In this document: piece after piece, positions 24,054-32,101 of the stretch
How positions within the stretch are numbered: the first letter of the stretch is position 1
Layout of the letters: each line of letters opens with the position of its first letter
Source: JBBTSQ01 sp039795895
GTDB lineage: Bacteria > Patescibacteriota > Minisyncoccia > Phycocordibacterales > JBAYGS01
DNA: 61,899 bases
Assembly (NCBI GenBank): GCA_039795895.1
Contig: JBDKKW010000003.1
Location: forward strand, 1 to 61,899
Reading direction: 5' to 3'
Position numbers and translations under genes: made by a program
The notes under the pieces: generated by a model
What the model saw: the letters and a program-made list of their open reading frames with translations, nothing else
The model's database searches: none
What the model was told of the DNA's origin: nothing

Positions 24054-24467
24054 ATGAGTGCAAAACCCAAAATGGCTCGCCGGAAACAAAAGAAGTTAGC
24101 CGCTACCCCCCCCGCTGATTTTGTCAGTCGGGTGAGGGCGTATTGTGATCATCAGAAGAAGACCCTGGGCAATGATTATCGTTACAAGCTACAGGCTTGT
24201 CGTGACTCAGGGGCAATCGTGAATACGGACAATAAGGGGTATTGTGAATTGTATTTCGATACCACTGTCTTTCGTCTCAAAAACCCCAAGTTTCAAAAGG
24301 AGGTGGTGGATCAATCGGTTCTTTGTCCACACAAAATTGGTCTTATCGATTTGCGTTTTTGGGCTCCTGCGCCGAATCCGGATCAGGTCGTCGATGAGTG
24401 TCTGGTCACGCTCGACGGCAATCGCCCCTCTGACACTGTGTATCCCCATAAGTTGCTGGGGATTTGA
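24054..24467 (+). CDS. Hypothetical basic protein with Shine-Dalgarno start
   Basis: 137 residues with a basic N-terminus (MSAKPKMARRKQKKLAATPP) and a mixed alpha/beta body (about 20-137) containing several Cys, His and Trp. GGGAAG lies about 10 nt before the ATG, and TTGACA-17 nt-TAGGCT is a plausible promoter about 75 nt upstream. It is transcribed alone between two terminators. Family not recognised; it shares initiation style with the genes at 13.7-16.2, 43.25 and 46.2 kb. Confidence 0.65.
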   Translation: MSAKPKMARRKQKKLAATPPADFVSRVRAYCDHQKKTLGNDYRYKLQACRDSGAIVNTDNKGYCELYFDTTVFRLKNPKFQKEVVDQSVLCPHKIGLIDLRFWAPAPNPDQVVDECLVTLDGNRPSDTVYPHKLLGI

Positions 24468-24471
24468 TTCT

Positions 24472-24508
24472 AAAACCGATTGCTACCTTGGGTAGTAATC
24501 GGTTTTTT
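24472..24508 (+). terminator. Terminator of the 137-residue gene
   Basis: AAAACCGATTGCTACC paired with GGTAGTAATCGGTTTT (one mismatch), then a T-rich tract. Confidence 0.75.
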
Positions 24509-24527
24509 CTTTTCTCGAGCAATCTAG

Positions 24528-24556
24528 TTGTATTCAATTTCATTTTGTTCTACACT
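24528..24556 (+). promoter_or_regulatory. Promoter TTGTAT-17 nt-TACACT for thioredoxin-like gene
   Basis: The -10 TACACT (24551-24556) is 6 nt before the ATG at 24563. Confidence 0.55.
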
Positions 24557-24562
24557 TACCAC

Positions 24563-24985
24563 ATGAAATCAAAAATTATTCTCGGGATCGTTGCGGTAGT
24601 GTTGGTGCTTGGCGGTTTGGTGTATCTCTCTCGTCTGCCGGGCAAGCTTGATACTTTTGCAACGTGTTTGAAAGATAAGGGCGCAACTTTTTACGGAGCG
24701 TTTTGGTGTCCTCATTGCCAAGAGCAGAAGGCGATGTTTGGCCGTTCGGTGTCAAAGTTGCCGTACGTAGAATGTTCGACTCCAGATGGCAATGGTCAGA
24801 CGCAGATTTGTAAGGACAAAAAGATTACCGGGTATCCAACCTGGGAATTTGCCGATGGCACTCGTGAGACGGGGACGGTACCTCTCGCCAAGCTTGCCGA
24901 AAAGACTTCGTGTCCACTACTCGACTCAACTGTCGTGACAAAGACTACTGTTTCTGCGAGTTCTACTACCACTTTTGTAAAATAA
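24563..24985 (+). CDS. Membrane-anchored thioredoxin-like protein (VKOR-partner type)
   Basis: 140 residues. An N-terminal anchor (IILGIVAVVLVLGGLVYL) is followed by a thioredoxin-fold domain with active site FWCPHCQEQ (about 45-53) and cis-Pro region GYPTWEF. The spacing and the extra Cys pair (VECSTPDG, QICKDKK) match the thioredoxin domain often fused to vitamin K epoxide reductase homologues. Here the neighbouring membrane partner is a DsbB. Likely oxidises exported cysteine pairs. The dsbB gene follows after 6 nt. Confidence 0.85.
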   Translation: MKSKIILGIVAVVLVLGGLVYLSRLPGKLDTFATCLKDKGATFYGAFWCPHCQEQKAMFGRSVSKLPYVECSTPDGNGQTQICKDKKITGYPTWEFADGTRETGTVPLAKLAEKTSCPLLDSTVVTKTTVSASSTTTFVK

Positions 24986-24991
24986 AACACT

Positions 24992-25537
24992 ATGACTTTG
25001 AGTGAAATAACAACCACAATATTTTCAGGATTAGTGATGTTGAGTCAGCTTGCTTGGGTAGTAGTACTGGGCCTCTACCTCTGGAGTGATCAGCGTGAAA
25101 AGATTGGTGCTTTTGCGGTGAAATACGCAGTACCGCTGGCCTTTTTTGTGGCACTGACTGCAACTTTCGGTAGTCTCTTTTATTCTGATGTACTCGGTTA
25201 TGCTCCATGTAAACTCTGCTGGTTCCAGCGTATCTGTATGTATCCGCAGGTGATTTTGCTCGGTCTTGCGTGGTGGAAAAAAGATAAGGAGGTGGGGAAA
25301 TATTCGCTCGCTCTTTCTGCGATTGGTTTGGTGCTCGCCATCTACCACTACTATCTCCAGCTCGGAGGCAATCCACTTGTTCCATGTGGTGTGGTCGGAT
25401 ACAGTGTGTCGTGTAGCCAGCGTTTTGTGCTTGAGTACGGTTACATTACCATCCCGATGATGGCACTCACTGGATTTGCATTAATTCTGACAGTCTTTGG
25501 TGTCGCACGTCATTATCAGAAGAGTACAAAGAAATAA
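24992..25537 (+). CDS. dsbB: Disulfide bond formation protein B
   Basis: 181 residues, four-helix membrane protein. The quinone-linked active site CKLC is near residue 73 (YAPCKLCWFQR), and the second loop pair is PCGVVGYSVSC near 131-141. It reoxidises a thiol oxidase partner and passes electrons to quinone. The partner is presumably the thioredoxin-like protein 6 nt upstream. No quinone-synthesis gene is visible here, so the electron sink is unknown. Confidence 0.92.
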   Translation: MTLSEITTTIFSGLVMLSQLAWVVVLGLYLWSDQREKIGAFAVKYAVPLAFFVALTATFGSLFYSDVLGYAPCKLCWFQRICMYPQVILLGLAWWKKDKEVGKYSLALSAIGLVLAIYHYYLQLGGNPLVPCGVVGYSVSCSQRFVLEYGYITIPMMALTGFALILTVFGVARHYQKSTKK

Positions 25538-25562
25538 TAATTAAGGTATTACTAAAATTACT

Positions 25563-26123
25563 ATGAAAAAAACATACATTATTTTAATCGCAGTCGTGGT
25601 AGTGATCGGATTGTACGGTTGGTCAACTTACAACAAGCTTGTTGCTGGCAATGAGTCGGTAAATTCTCTCTGGGCGCAGGTGGAGACACAGTATCAGCGT
25701 CGCTTTGATTTGATTCCCAACTTGGTCTCTGCAGTAAAGGGGACACTCAAGCAGGAACAAAAAGTCTTCGGTGATATTGCTGATGCTCGCACACACTACA
25801 GTGGTGCGGTCGGAGTAGATGCGAAGGCGCAAGCTGCGGGAGAGGTTGAGTCTGCACTTTCTCGATTGCTTGTGATTGTAGAAAATTATCCGCAGTTGAA
25901 GTCTTCAGCAACAGTTGAGGCTTTGATGTCTGAGCTTGAGGGTACCGAAAATCGTATTTCAGTGGAACGAAAGCGATTTAATGATGGGGTACAGGGATAC
26001 AATCTGTTGACCAAGCGATTCCCGAGCTCACTTGTGGCTCGCATCGGCGGATTTACTGCTCGACCGTATTTTGAGTCAGCAAAAGAGGCTGCGACTGCTC
26101 CAAAAGTTGATCTCACACAATAA
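25563..26123 (+). CDS. lemA: LemA family protein
   Basis: 186 residues, the standard LemA length. One N-terminal membrane helix (YIILIAVVVVIGLYGWSTYN), then the helical LemA domain (LWAQVETQYQRRFDLIPNLV, about 40-60, and YPQLKSSATVEALMSELEGTENR). Function uncertain; LemA is often next to TPM/YgcG membrane proteins, as here. Its TAA overlaps the next ATG (TAATG), so the two genes are translationally coupled. Confidence 0.93.
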   Translation: MKKTYIILIAVVVVIGLYGWSTYNKLVAGNESVNSLWAQVETQYQRRFDLIPNLVSAVKGTLKQEQKVFGDIADARTHYSGAVGVDAKAQAAGEVESALSRLLVIVENYPQLKSSATVEALMSELEGTENRISVERKRFNDGVQGYNLLTKRFPSSLVARIGGFTARPYFESAKEAATAPKVDLTQ

Positions 26124-27070
26124 TGCAAGGGGGAGTGTTTACATTTTGTAACAAAGAGCGGAAAGTGCGACTCCTGTCGGCACTTTCCGCTCTTATACTT
26201 CTCGTCCCTCTACTTGTGTTAGGTGCGTTGCCATATCAATCAACGGGATTCGTAAATGATTTTGCTCATGTAATGACTGATACCGAGCGGATCAATCTCG
26301 AGACTACACTGTCTCAGTTTGAAAAAAAGACGGGTGCTGAGATTGCGGTAGCTGTGATCCCGTCGCTTGATGGAGATACCGTGGAAAACGTTGCTGTTGA
26401 GCTCTTTAAGCAGTGGGGGGTTGGCAAGAAAGACAAAGATAATGGCATTTTGCTTTTGGTGGCAAAAGAGGATAGAAAATTGCGCATTGAAGTCGGGTAC
26501 GGACTTGAAGGGGTGGTTACGGATATCTACGCGAGTCAGGTGATTTCTCAGATCATTACACCGGCATTTAAGGCGGGTAATTTTGGAGCGGGGATTACGG
26601 ATGGGGTGGATGCGCTAATTGCAAAGATTTCGGGTGGTATTGTTCCAGAGAATAATACTCAAGATGGCATTTCTTTTGAGGATATATTCGTCACCGGTAT
26701 TTCTCGATTTCTAGGTGTGTTTGGTCCAGTACTTCTCTTTCTTTCTGTGCAAGTCTTTGGTTCTATGCTTGCACGAAGTAAGTCGTGGTGGATGGGTGGA
26801 GTGTTGGGGGCGCTGATTTCAAGTTTTATCGGATACCTTGTTGGTTCATGGGTGGCTGTATTAATTTTCGGGTTATTTTTTGTTCCGATGGGGTTACTGT
26901 TTGATTATCTGGTGTCGAAGTCATACGAAAAATACAAAAAGAATGGCTCAAAAGGAAATTGGTTTTTCTTTGGGGGAGGTTCTCGTGGAGGTGGATTTTC
27001 TTCTGGCGGAGGCTTTGGTGGTTTTGGTGGTGGTTCATCGGGAGGCGGAGGTTCTTCGGGGAGTTGGTGA
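26123..27070 (+). CDS. TPM-domain (YgcG-like) membrane protein
   Basis: 315 residues. Signal/anchor helix (LLSALSALILLVPLLVLGAL), TPM_phosphatase domain at about 40-165 (FVNDFAHVMTDTERINLETTL, GVGKKDKDNGILLLVAKEDRKLRIEVGYGLEGVV), membrane segments at about 185-270, and a Gly/Ser-rich tail ending GGSSGGGGSSGSW. This is the usual partner of LemA; its biochemical role is unsettled. A 15-bp perfect hairpin lies inside its N-terminal coding region (26154-26194). Confidence 0.9.
   Translation: MQGGVFTFCNKERKVRLLSALSALILLVPLLVLGALPYQSTGFVNDFAHVMTDTERINLETTLSQFEKKTGAEIAVAVIPSLDGDTVENVAVELFKQWGVGKKDKDNGILLLVAKEDRKLRIEVGYGLEGVVTDIYASQVISQIITPAFKAGNFGAGITDGVDALIAKISGGIVPENNTQDGISFEDIFVTGISRFLGVFGPVLLFLSVQVFGSMLARSKSWWMGGVLGALISSFIGYLVGSWVAVLIFGLFFVPMGLLFDYLVSKSYEKYKKNGSKGNWFFFGGGSRGGGFSSGGGFGGFGGGSSGGGGSSGSW
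26154..26194 (+). promoter_or_regulatory. Perfect hairpin inside the signal-peptide codons of the TPM gene
   Basis: AAGAGCGGAAAGTGC pairs with GCACTTTCCGCTCTT over 15 bp around an 11-nt loop, then TATACTTC. It begins about 30 nt after the TPM start codon. It resembles a terminator or attenuator within coding sequence. Confidence 0.55.
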
Positions 27071-27076
27071 TGGGGA

Positions 27077-27206
27077 AGACAGGTCAGCAAGAGAGATAAG
27101 AAGACAAGTCAGACATGAAAAAAGAATCAAAGGAAAAGAGCGATGCCGTAGGCATCGCCTTTTCCCGCTAGGTCTTCTTGTCTGACAGGTCTATCTTGCT
27201 TCTGGT
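27077..27206. repeat. Intergenic palindromic element (GACAGGTCAG family, copy 1)
   Basis: The left part (GACAGGTCAGCAAGAGAGAT...GTCAGACA) is roughly mirrored by TGTCTGACAGGTCTATCTTGC on the right. The centre is a terminator-like hairpin (GCGATGCC/GGCATCGC, about 27140-27158). A related copy with a different centre is at 43050-43176. Confidence 0.5.
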
Positions 27207-27222
27207 CTAGCATTCTCTGTGC

Positions 27223-27228
27223 TATACT
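27223..27228 (+). promoter_or_regulatory. -10 box TATACT for DUF192 gene
   Basis: TATACT lies 8 nt before the ATG at 27237. Confidence 0.6.
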
Positions 27229-27236
27229 TTTCCCAT

Positions 27237-27731
27237 ATGAGCACACTTATGAAGCGTTGGTCACAAGATACCGGTATTTTTATTGGCGTACTTGCCGCAT
27301 TGTTACTTTTATTATTCTTGGCAGGCATTTCACGGTACGGATCATACGATCGGATCCCACTCGTGGCACAAGTATTACCACATGCGGTCTTTGGTGACAC
27401 CAAAGTCACTCTCACGGTTGCTGACACACAAGCCACTCGTGCAAAAGGTCTCTCGGGACATGCGCCATTGTTGCCGACCGAGGGAATGCTTTTTGTATTT
27501 GATCAGCCAACCTATCCAGGAATGTGGATGAAGGATATGTTGTTCCCAATCGATATTGTTTGGCTCGACCAAAACAGTATTATTGTGGATATCAAAGACT
27601 CGGTTGGTCCGGAAACATACCCGCAAGTGTTTGCTCCGCGTGCAAAATCACTCTATGTCGTCGAGTTGCCAGCAGGATTTGCAAAACGACACGAAATTAA
27701 AATTGGTGATCAGGTCACAATCAAAAAATAA
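27237..27731 (+). CDS. DUF192 family exported protein
   Basis: 164 residues. N-terminal membrane helix (TGIFIGVLAALLLLLFLAGI), then the DUF192 domain (about 55-160): ATRAKGLSGHAPLLPTEGMLF, MWMKDMLFPIDIVWLD and the FAPRAKSLYVVELPAG strand. DUF192 proteins are small extracytoplasmic proteins of unknown function. The start is set by the -10 box; the transcript ends at a terminator at 27764. Confidence 0.88.
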   Translation: MSTLMKRWSQDTGIFIGVLAALLLLLFLAGISRYGSYDRIPLVAQVLPHAVFGDTKVTLTVADTQATRAKGLSGHAPLLPTEGMLFVFDQPTYPGMWMKDMLFPIDIVWLDQNSIIVDIKDSVGPETYPQVFAPRAKSLYVVELPAGFAKRHEIKIGDQVTIKK

Positions 27732-27763
27732 TCCTGTTTTTCTGCCTACAGGATACTGTTTTT

Positions 27764-27793
27764 ACGGACTGTTCTTTACAGTCCGTTTTTTTT
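27764..27793 (+). terminator. Terminator after DUF192 gene
   Basis: ACGGACTGT/ACAGTCCGT stem followed by eight T. A weaker hairpin (ATCCTGT/ACAGGAT) precedes it. Confidence 0.85.
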
Positions 27794-27818
27794 ATCTCCG
27801 CGTGAAATTTTTTTCAAG

Positions 27819-27827
27819 TTATCCACA
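27819..27827 (+). promoter_or_regulatory. DnaA-box-like site upstream of nrdA
   Basis: TTATCCACA is a perfect match to the DnaA box consensus TTATNCACA, 66 nt before the nrdA start. DnaA control of nrdAB is known in E. coli; here a single site is only suggestive. Confidence 0.4.
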
Positions 27828-27892
27828 CTTTTTTTCTAAAAAAGGAGTAAAATGAATCGACTAATAGTAATAATTAATCGCAAGAAAAAGTC

Positions 27893-30685
27893 ATGGCAAT
27901 ATCAATCACGAAACGAGACGGAACAAAGATTGCGTTCAACGCAGACAAGATCAATCGCTCGATCGAGCGCGTATGTGTTGGTCTTGTCGATCCGATTGCA
28001 AAGGTGACTCAGGTTGCCACTGAGACACACCTCACACTCTACGATGGAATGACGACTGAAGAGATGGATCTTGCGACCATCAACGCCGCTGTTCAAAACA
28101 TCAAAGAAGATATTGAGTACGACAAAATCGCCACACGCCTTCTTTTGAAGACAGTCTATCGTCGTGTGATCGGGGATTATGACAAAGATAGTGTTGATGA
28201 CTTGAAGCAAAAGCATAAAGAAGCGTTTATCGCCTACGTGCACACCGGTATTGCTCAAAATCGTCTGCACAAAGATATGGCGGCCAAGTTTAATCTTGAA
28301 ATTCTTGCTGACACACTCGATATGGAGCGTGATGAACTCTTTGTGTACGCTGGACTCGACGGATTGCTCAATCGTTATGCACTTAAAGATGCAAAAAATC
28401 GTCCGATCGAGACTCCACAATTTTTCTTTATGCGTATCGCGATGGGTCTTGCCTACAACGAAAAAGATCCGACCGCCTATGCCAAGAAATTCTATAAAAA
28501 AATGTCTCGCCATGAGTACATTGCTGGAGGTTCGACCAACCTCGGTGCCGGCACCACTCGTCCATCACTCTCAAACTGTTTCCTTCTTGAAATTCACGAC
28601 GATATGGAGCACATTGCAAAGTCGGTATCAGATGTAATGTTGCTTTCAAAAGGCTCGGGAGGTATCGGTGCGTCTATCACCAAGCTTCGTGCAGCAGGTT
28701 CACCGCTCAAATCAAGTTTCGGAGGTGCTTCATCTGGTCCAACGCCATTTGCAAAAATTATCGACACCGCAATCCGTGCGATTCAGCGTGGAGGTAAAAA
28801 AGTCGGTGCACTTTGTTTCTACATGGAAAACTGGCATATGGATTTTCCAGAATTTATTGACTGGAAACACAACGCCGGAGACGACTATCTCCGTATGCGT
28901 ACTGCCAATACCGCGGTGTACCTCTCAGATGAATTTATGAAGCGTGTCGAGGCTGGTCTTGATTGGTTTATGTTTGATCCTGCTGATACACCAGACCTAA
29001 ACGAGCTCTATGGTCAGGCATTTTCTGCTCGCTACGCTGAATATGTCGAAATGGTAGAAAAGGGCGAACTCAAGCACTTTAAGAAGGTTCCTGCTCGCGA
29101 ACAGTACCGCCAAATCCTCGTGTCGCTCCAGAGTACTTCACACCCATGGCTCGTGTGGAAAGACACCATCAACCTCCGTGCGCTCAACAACAACACCGGT
29201 ACGATTCATATGTCGAACCTCTGTACTGAAATCTGTCTTCCACAAGATAGAAATAATGTAGCTGTATGTAACCTCACCTCACTCAATCTCGCAGCACACG
29301 TCTCAAACAAAGAAGTGCAGTGGGGAAGACTTGAAGAGTCTGTTCGCCTTGCGGTCCGACAGCTCGACAACCTTATTGATATCAATGTACTTCCAATTCC
29401 TGAAGCCGTAAAATCAGACAAAGAAAATCGTGCAGTGGGTCTTGGAGTGATGGGTTTTTCAGATACCATCGAACAGCTCGGTATGGCGTATGACAGTGAG
29501 CACGCATGGGACTTCGCTGACCGGATTTTTGAATTCGTAAGCTATATGGCAATCGACGAAAGCGCAAATCTTGCTCGTGAGCGCGGAAGTTATGCAAACT
29601 TTGATGGATCAGAGTGGTCAAAGGGTCGCGTACCTGTCGACACCTTACACACACTCGAATCTGGTCGCGGAGTACCGCTTTCAGTACCGAAAGAAAGTCG
29701 ACACAAGGGTTTGAATTGGAATGTGCTTCGCGCAAAGGTCCGTGGAGGTATGCGCAATGCGACTTTGATGGCAGTGGCACCAAACGCAAACATCGGTCTT
29801 GTGGTGGGTACGACTCCAGGTATTGATCCACGTTTCGCTCAAGTATTTTCTCGCAACAAAATCTCAGGAAAATATCTCGATTTGAATCACAACTTGGTGA
29901 AGGATTTGAAGAATATGAATATTTGGGAAAAGACTCGCGATGCGATCATCGAAAATCAAGGAGATATTTCAAATATTCCTGGCATTCCTGAACACATCAA
30001 GAGTATTTACAAGACCTCATTTACCACCTCACCACACGCGTACATCGAAGTCGCTGCTCGTGCACAAAAGTGGGTGGATCAGGCGCTCTCTCGTAATATG
30101 TATCTTGAGACTCGCGATATCGATGAGACTATGGAGATTTATTCTTCAGCGTGGAAGAAGGGTTTGAAGTCGACCTACTATCTCCATATGAAGCCACGAC
30201 ACACAGCTGAGCAGAGTACGACCAAGGTCAACAAGGGTGAGAAGATGGGTAAGCGTGGATTTGCATCGGTTGCGACCACGGCTATCTCAGCTCCGGTAGT
30301 AGAAAAGGTAGAAGAGGTAGTGGTTGATATTATCCTCGAAGCACCAGTAGTGGCTCCAATACAGGCTTCGATTACTGAAGCACCGGTAGCTGAAGCAAAG
30401 GCGTATACGGCTCCAGTCGCGCCAGCTCCTGTGGCACAAGCGGTACATACACAAGCTCCAGTTCAAAAGCCAAAAACCTTTGTGCCTTTGTCAGAATTAG
30501 TGGTTGAGACGGTGGCTGTAAAGCCAGTGATGGCGTTTGCGGGAGAAGTAGACTCACAGGTTTCTGCTGAGGAGGTGCATACCGCTCAGGCATCACATGG
30601 TCCATTTGCTCGAGTATCTTCGTCAAAACCAAAAGTCTGTCCGATTGATCCAGCGGAGCGAGCGCAGTGTGACAGTTGTCAGTAG
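27893..30685 (+). CDS. nrdA: Ribonucleoside-diphosphate reductase, class I alpha subunit
   Basis: 930 residues, longer than typical class I alpha chains. Reduces ribonucleotides to deoxyribonucleotides. N-terminal ATP-cone at about 1-95. Catalytic parts: Cys in SNCFLLE (about 229), the NLCTEICLPQ loop (about 441-450) with Cys and Glu, the second redox Cys in AVCNLTSLNL, and the radical-path tyrosine pair in STYYLHMK (about 762). The C-terminal CDSCQ tail carries the redox Cys pair that re-reduces the site. Between about 785 and 905 is a long Ala/Pro/Val-rich low-complexity linker that may act as a flexible arm for the tail. Confidence 0.95.
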   Translation: MAISITKRDGTKIAFNADKINRSIERVCVGLVDPIAKVTQVATETHLTLYDGMTTEEMDLATINAAVQNIKEDIEYDKIATRLLLKTVYRRVIGDYDKDSVDDLKQKHKEAFIAYVHTGIAQNRLHKDMAAKFNLEILADTLDMERDELFVYAGLDGLLNRYALKDAKNRPIETPQFFFMRIAMGLAYNEKDPTAYAKKFYKKMSRHEYIAGGSTNLGAGTTRPSLSNCFLLEIHDDMEHIAKSVSDVMLLSKGSGGIGASITKLRAAGSPLKSSFGGASSGPTPFAKIIDTAIRAIQRGGKKVGALCFYMENWHMDFPEFIDWKHNAGDDYLRMRTANTAVYLSDEFMKRVEAGLDWFMFDPADTPDLNELYGQAFSARYAEYVEMVEKGELKHFKKVPAREQYRQILVSLQSTSHPWLVWKDTINLRALNNNTGTIHMSNLCTEICLPQDRNNVAVCNLTSLNLAAHVSNKEVQWGRLEESVRLAVRQLDNLIDINVLPIPEAVKSDKENRAVGLGVMGFSDTIEQLGMAYDSEHAWDFADRIFEFVSYMAIDESANLARERGSYANFDGSEWSKGRVPVDTLHTLESGRGVPLSVPKESRHKGLNWNVLRAKVRGGMRNATLMAVAPNANIGLVVGTTPGIDPRFAQVFSRNKISGKYLDLNHNLVKDLKNMNIWEKTRDAIIENQGDISNIPGIPEHIKSIYKTSFTTSPHAYIEVAARAQKWVDQALSRNMYLETRDIDETMEIYSSAWKKGLKSTYYLHMKPRHTAEQSTTKVNKGEKMGKRGFASVATTAISAPVVEKVEEVVVDIILEAPVVAPIQASITEAPVAEAKAYTAPVAPAPVAQAVHTQAPVQKPKTFVPLSELVVETVAVKPVMAFAGEVDSQVSAEEVHTAQASHGPFARVSSSKPKVCPIDPAERAQCDSCQ

Positions 30686-30690
30686 GCTCG

Positions 30691-30794
30691 CTCGTCCATC
30701 CGGTTTCAGAGCACGATAAAATTCTGCTGAATTTTTCTCTACTCGGCCTCAACGGCCTCCGTAAGGCTCTGAAACCGGACGGACTCGCTCGCTC
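30691..30794. repeat. Long imperfect palindrome between nrdA and nrdB
   Basis: TCCGGTTTCAGAGC (30699-30712) is exactly inverted at 30766-30779. Pairing extends outward through GCTCGCTCGTCC / GGACTCGCTCGC with a bulge. The interior includes AAAATTC/GAATTTT and GGCC hairpins. It starts a few nt after the nrdA stop, so it may act as a 3' structure or partial terminator between the two subunit genes. Confidence 0.6.
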
Positions 30795-30919
30795 AAGAAG
30801 GGATTCGTTCTTTATTTCATGTTTTATTCTCCCTTTAAAAAAATGGAGCACTTCAGTACTCTGAAGGAGGGATTTTTATGAGCCCCTTTGATTCTCATTG
30901 TAAAAAGAAGTGAAGTAAG

Positions 30920-30925
30920 TATAAT
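30920..30925 (+). promoter_or_regulatory. -10 box TATAAT for nrdB
   Basis: TATAAT lies 39 nt before the nrdB ATG, suggesting nrdB has its own promoter. Confidence 0.45.
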
Positions 30926-30964
30926 TATCACACCTTTTAATTAATAGTATTTTTACCTACCCCT

Positions 30965-31990
30965 ATGCTCATCGGAAAAGCATCACCAGAAGATACCAGT
31001 CTCCACCCAATTAAGTACAAGTGGGCGTATGATCTGTACAACCAGGCGGTCCGCAATACCTGGTTCCCGCACGAAATCACCCTCAAAGAAGACTTGGATG
31101 ACTGGAAGAAAATGACCGACGATGAACGTCATGCCGTGAAATTTTTGATGGCCTTTTTCAACCCAGCAGAGTTGATTGTGAATCGCTCGATTGCGCTCGG
31201 TATCTACCCATACTTGAAGTCTCCCGAGTGTCACTTGTATCTCGCCAAGCAGATGTGGGAAGAGGCAAACCATTGTGTGGCTTTTGAATATGTACTCGAG
31301 ACCTTCCCATTTGATCGCGAGACCATTTTTAACCTCCACCTCGAGGTGCCTTCAATGGTGAAAAAAGAAGCGTACATCAATAAGTATATGAAGCGCATGA
31401 CCGAGATGACGGTGGATGTGAGTACGACCGAAGGTAAGAAGGATTTCATCCGCAATCTCGTAGCGACTAATATCGTGATGGAAGGTATCTGGTTTTACAG
31501 TGGCTTTATGGTGGCGCTTTCTTTCCGTCAGCGCAAACAACTTCGCAATTTCGGCTCAATGATCAACTGGGTGCTTCGCGATGAAAGTCTCCATCTTCAG
31601 TTCGGCATGAACTTGATCCAAAATATCTTGGAGGAAAACCCAGATTTGCTCACCCAAGATTTTGCCGACGATATTCGTAATATCATTATCGAAGGAGTGG
31701 ATTGTGAAGTGCTCTACAACAAAGATTTGTTCCCAAATGGTATCCTTGGTCTCAATGCCGACTATGTGAATCAGTATGTAAAATACGTGGCCGACCGCCG
31801 TCTCGAGGAACTCGGTTTCCCAAAGTATTACAACGTCACCAACCCTGCAAAATGGATGTCTACTGCAACCGATGTGTATGAATTGGTAAACTTCTTTGAA
31901 GCTCAAAACACCAGTTACGAAGTGGATTCTCACGCGCACAGCAAGAAGTCAGATAAAGTGGAGGCGAAGGCTCCTGTGACGGCAGAATAA
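30965..31990 (+). CDS. nrdB: Ribonucleoside-diphosphate reductase, class I beta subunit, Ic-like
   Basis: 341 residues. The di-metal ligands are complete: E69, E100, H103, E173, E207 and H210, with the 31- and 34-residue spacings of E. coli NrdB. The first ligand is Glu rather than Asp, and the position of the radical tyrosine (four after the first His) is F107, in EANHCVAFEYV. Both features match class Ic (Chlamydia-type) subunits, which use a Mn/Fe centre and no tyrosyl radical. The metal content here is inference. The C-terminal 35 residues are a charged tail. Confidence 0.94.
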   Translation: MLIGKASPEDTSLHPIKYKWAYDLYNQAVRNTWFPHEITLKEDLDDWKKMTDDERHAVKFLMAFFNPAELIVNRSIALGIYPYLKSPECHLYLAKQMWEEANHCVAFEYVLETFPFDRETIFNLHLEVPSMVKKEAYINKYMKRMTEMTVDVSTTEGKKDFIRNLVATNIVMEGIWFYSGFMVALSFRQRKQLRNFGSMINWVLRDESLHLQFGMNLIQNILEENPDLLTQDFADDIRNIIIEGVDCEVLYNKDLFPNGILGLNADYVNQYVKYVADRRLEELGFPKYYNVTNPAKWMSTATDVYELVNFFEAQNTSYEVDSHAHSKKSDKVEAKAPVTAE

Positions 31991-32013
31991 TCTGCAATTT
32001 CCCCAAACTACTT

Positions 32014-32043
32014 AAAATCGCTCTATACATCGAGCGATTTTTT
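32014..32043 (+). terminator. Terminator of nrdB
   Basis: AAATCGCTC/GAGCGATTT stem with an 8-nt loop and following T run. Confidence 0.8.
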
Positions 32044-32085
32044 GTTTGTAAACATATTTTGTACAGTACTATTTCTCAAGCTTGT

Positions 32086-32091
32086 TATACT
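32086..32091 (+). promoter_or_regulatory. -10 box TATACT for dinB
   Basis: TATACT lies 10 nt before the ATG at 32102. Confidence 0.55.
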
Positions 32092-32101
32092 AAGTGGGTG
32101 T

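Noticed and set aside
32042..32101. Longer N-terminus for dinB
   Set aside because: The added hydrophobic residues are read through the -10 box; Y-family polymerases have no signal peptide.
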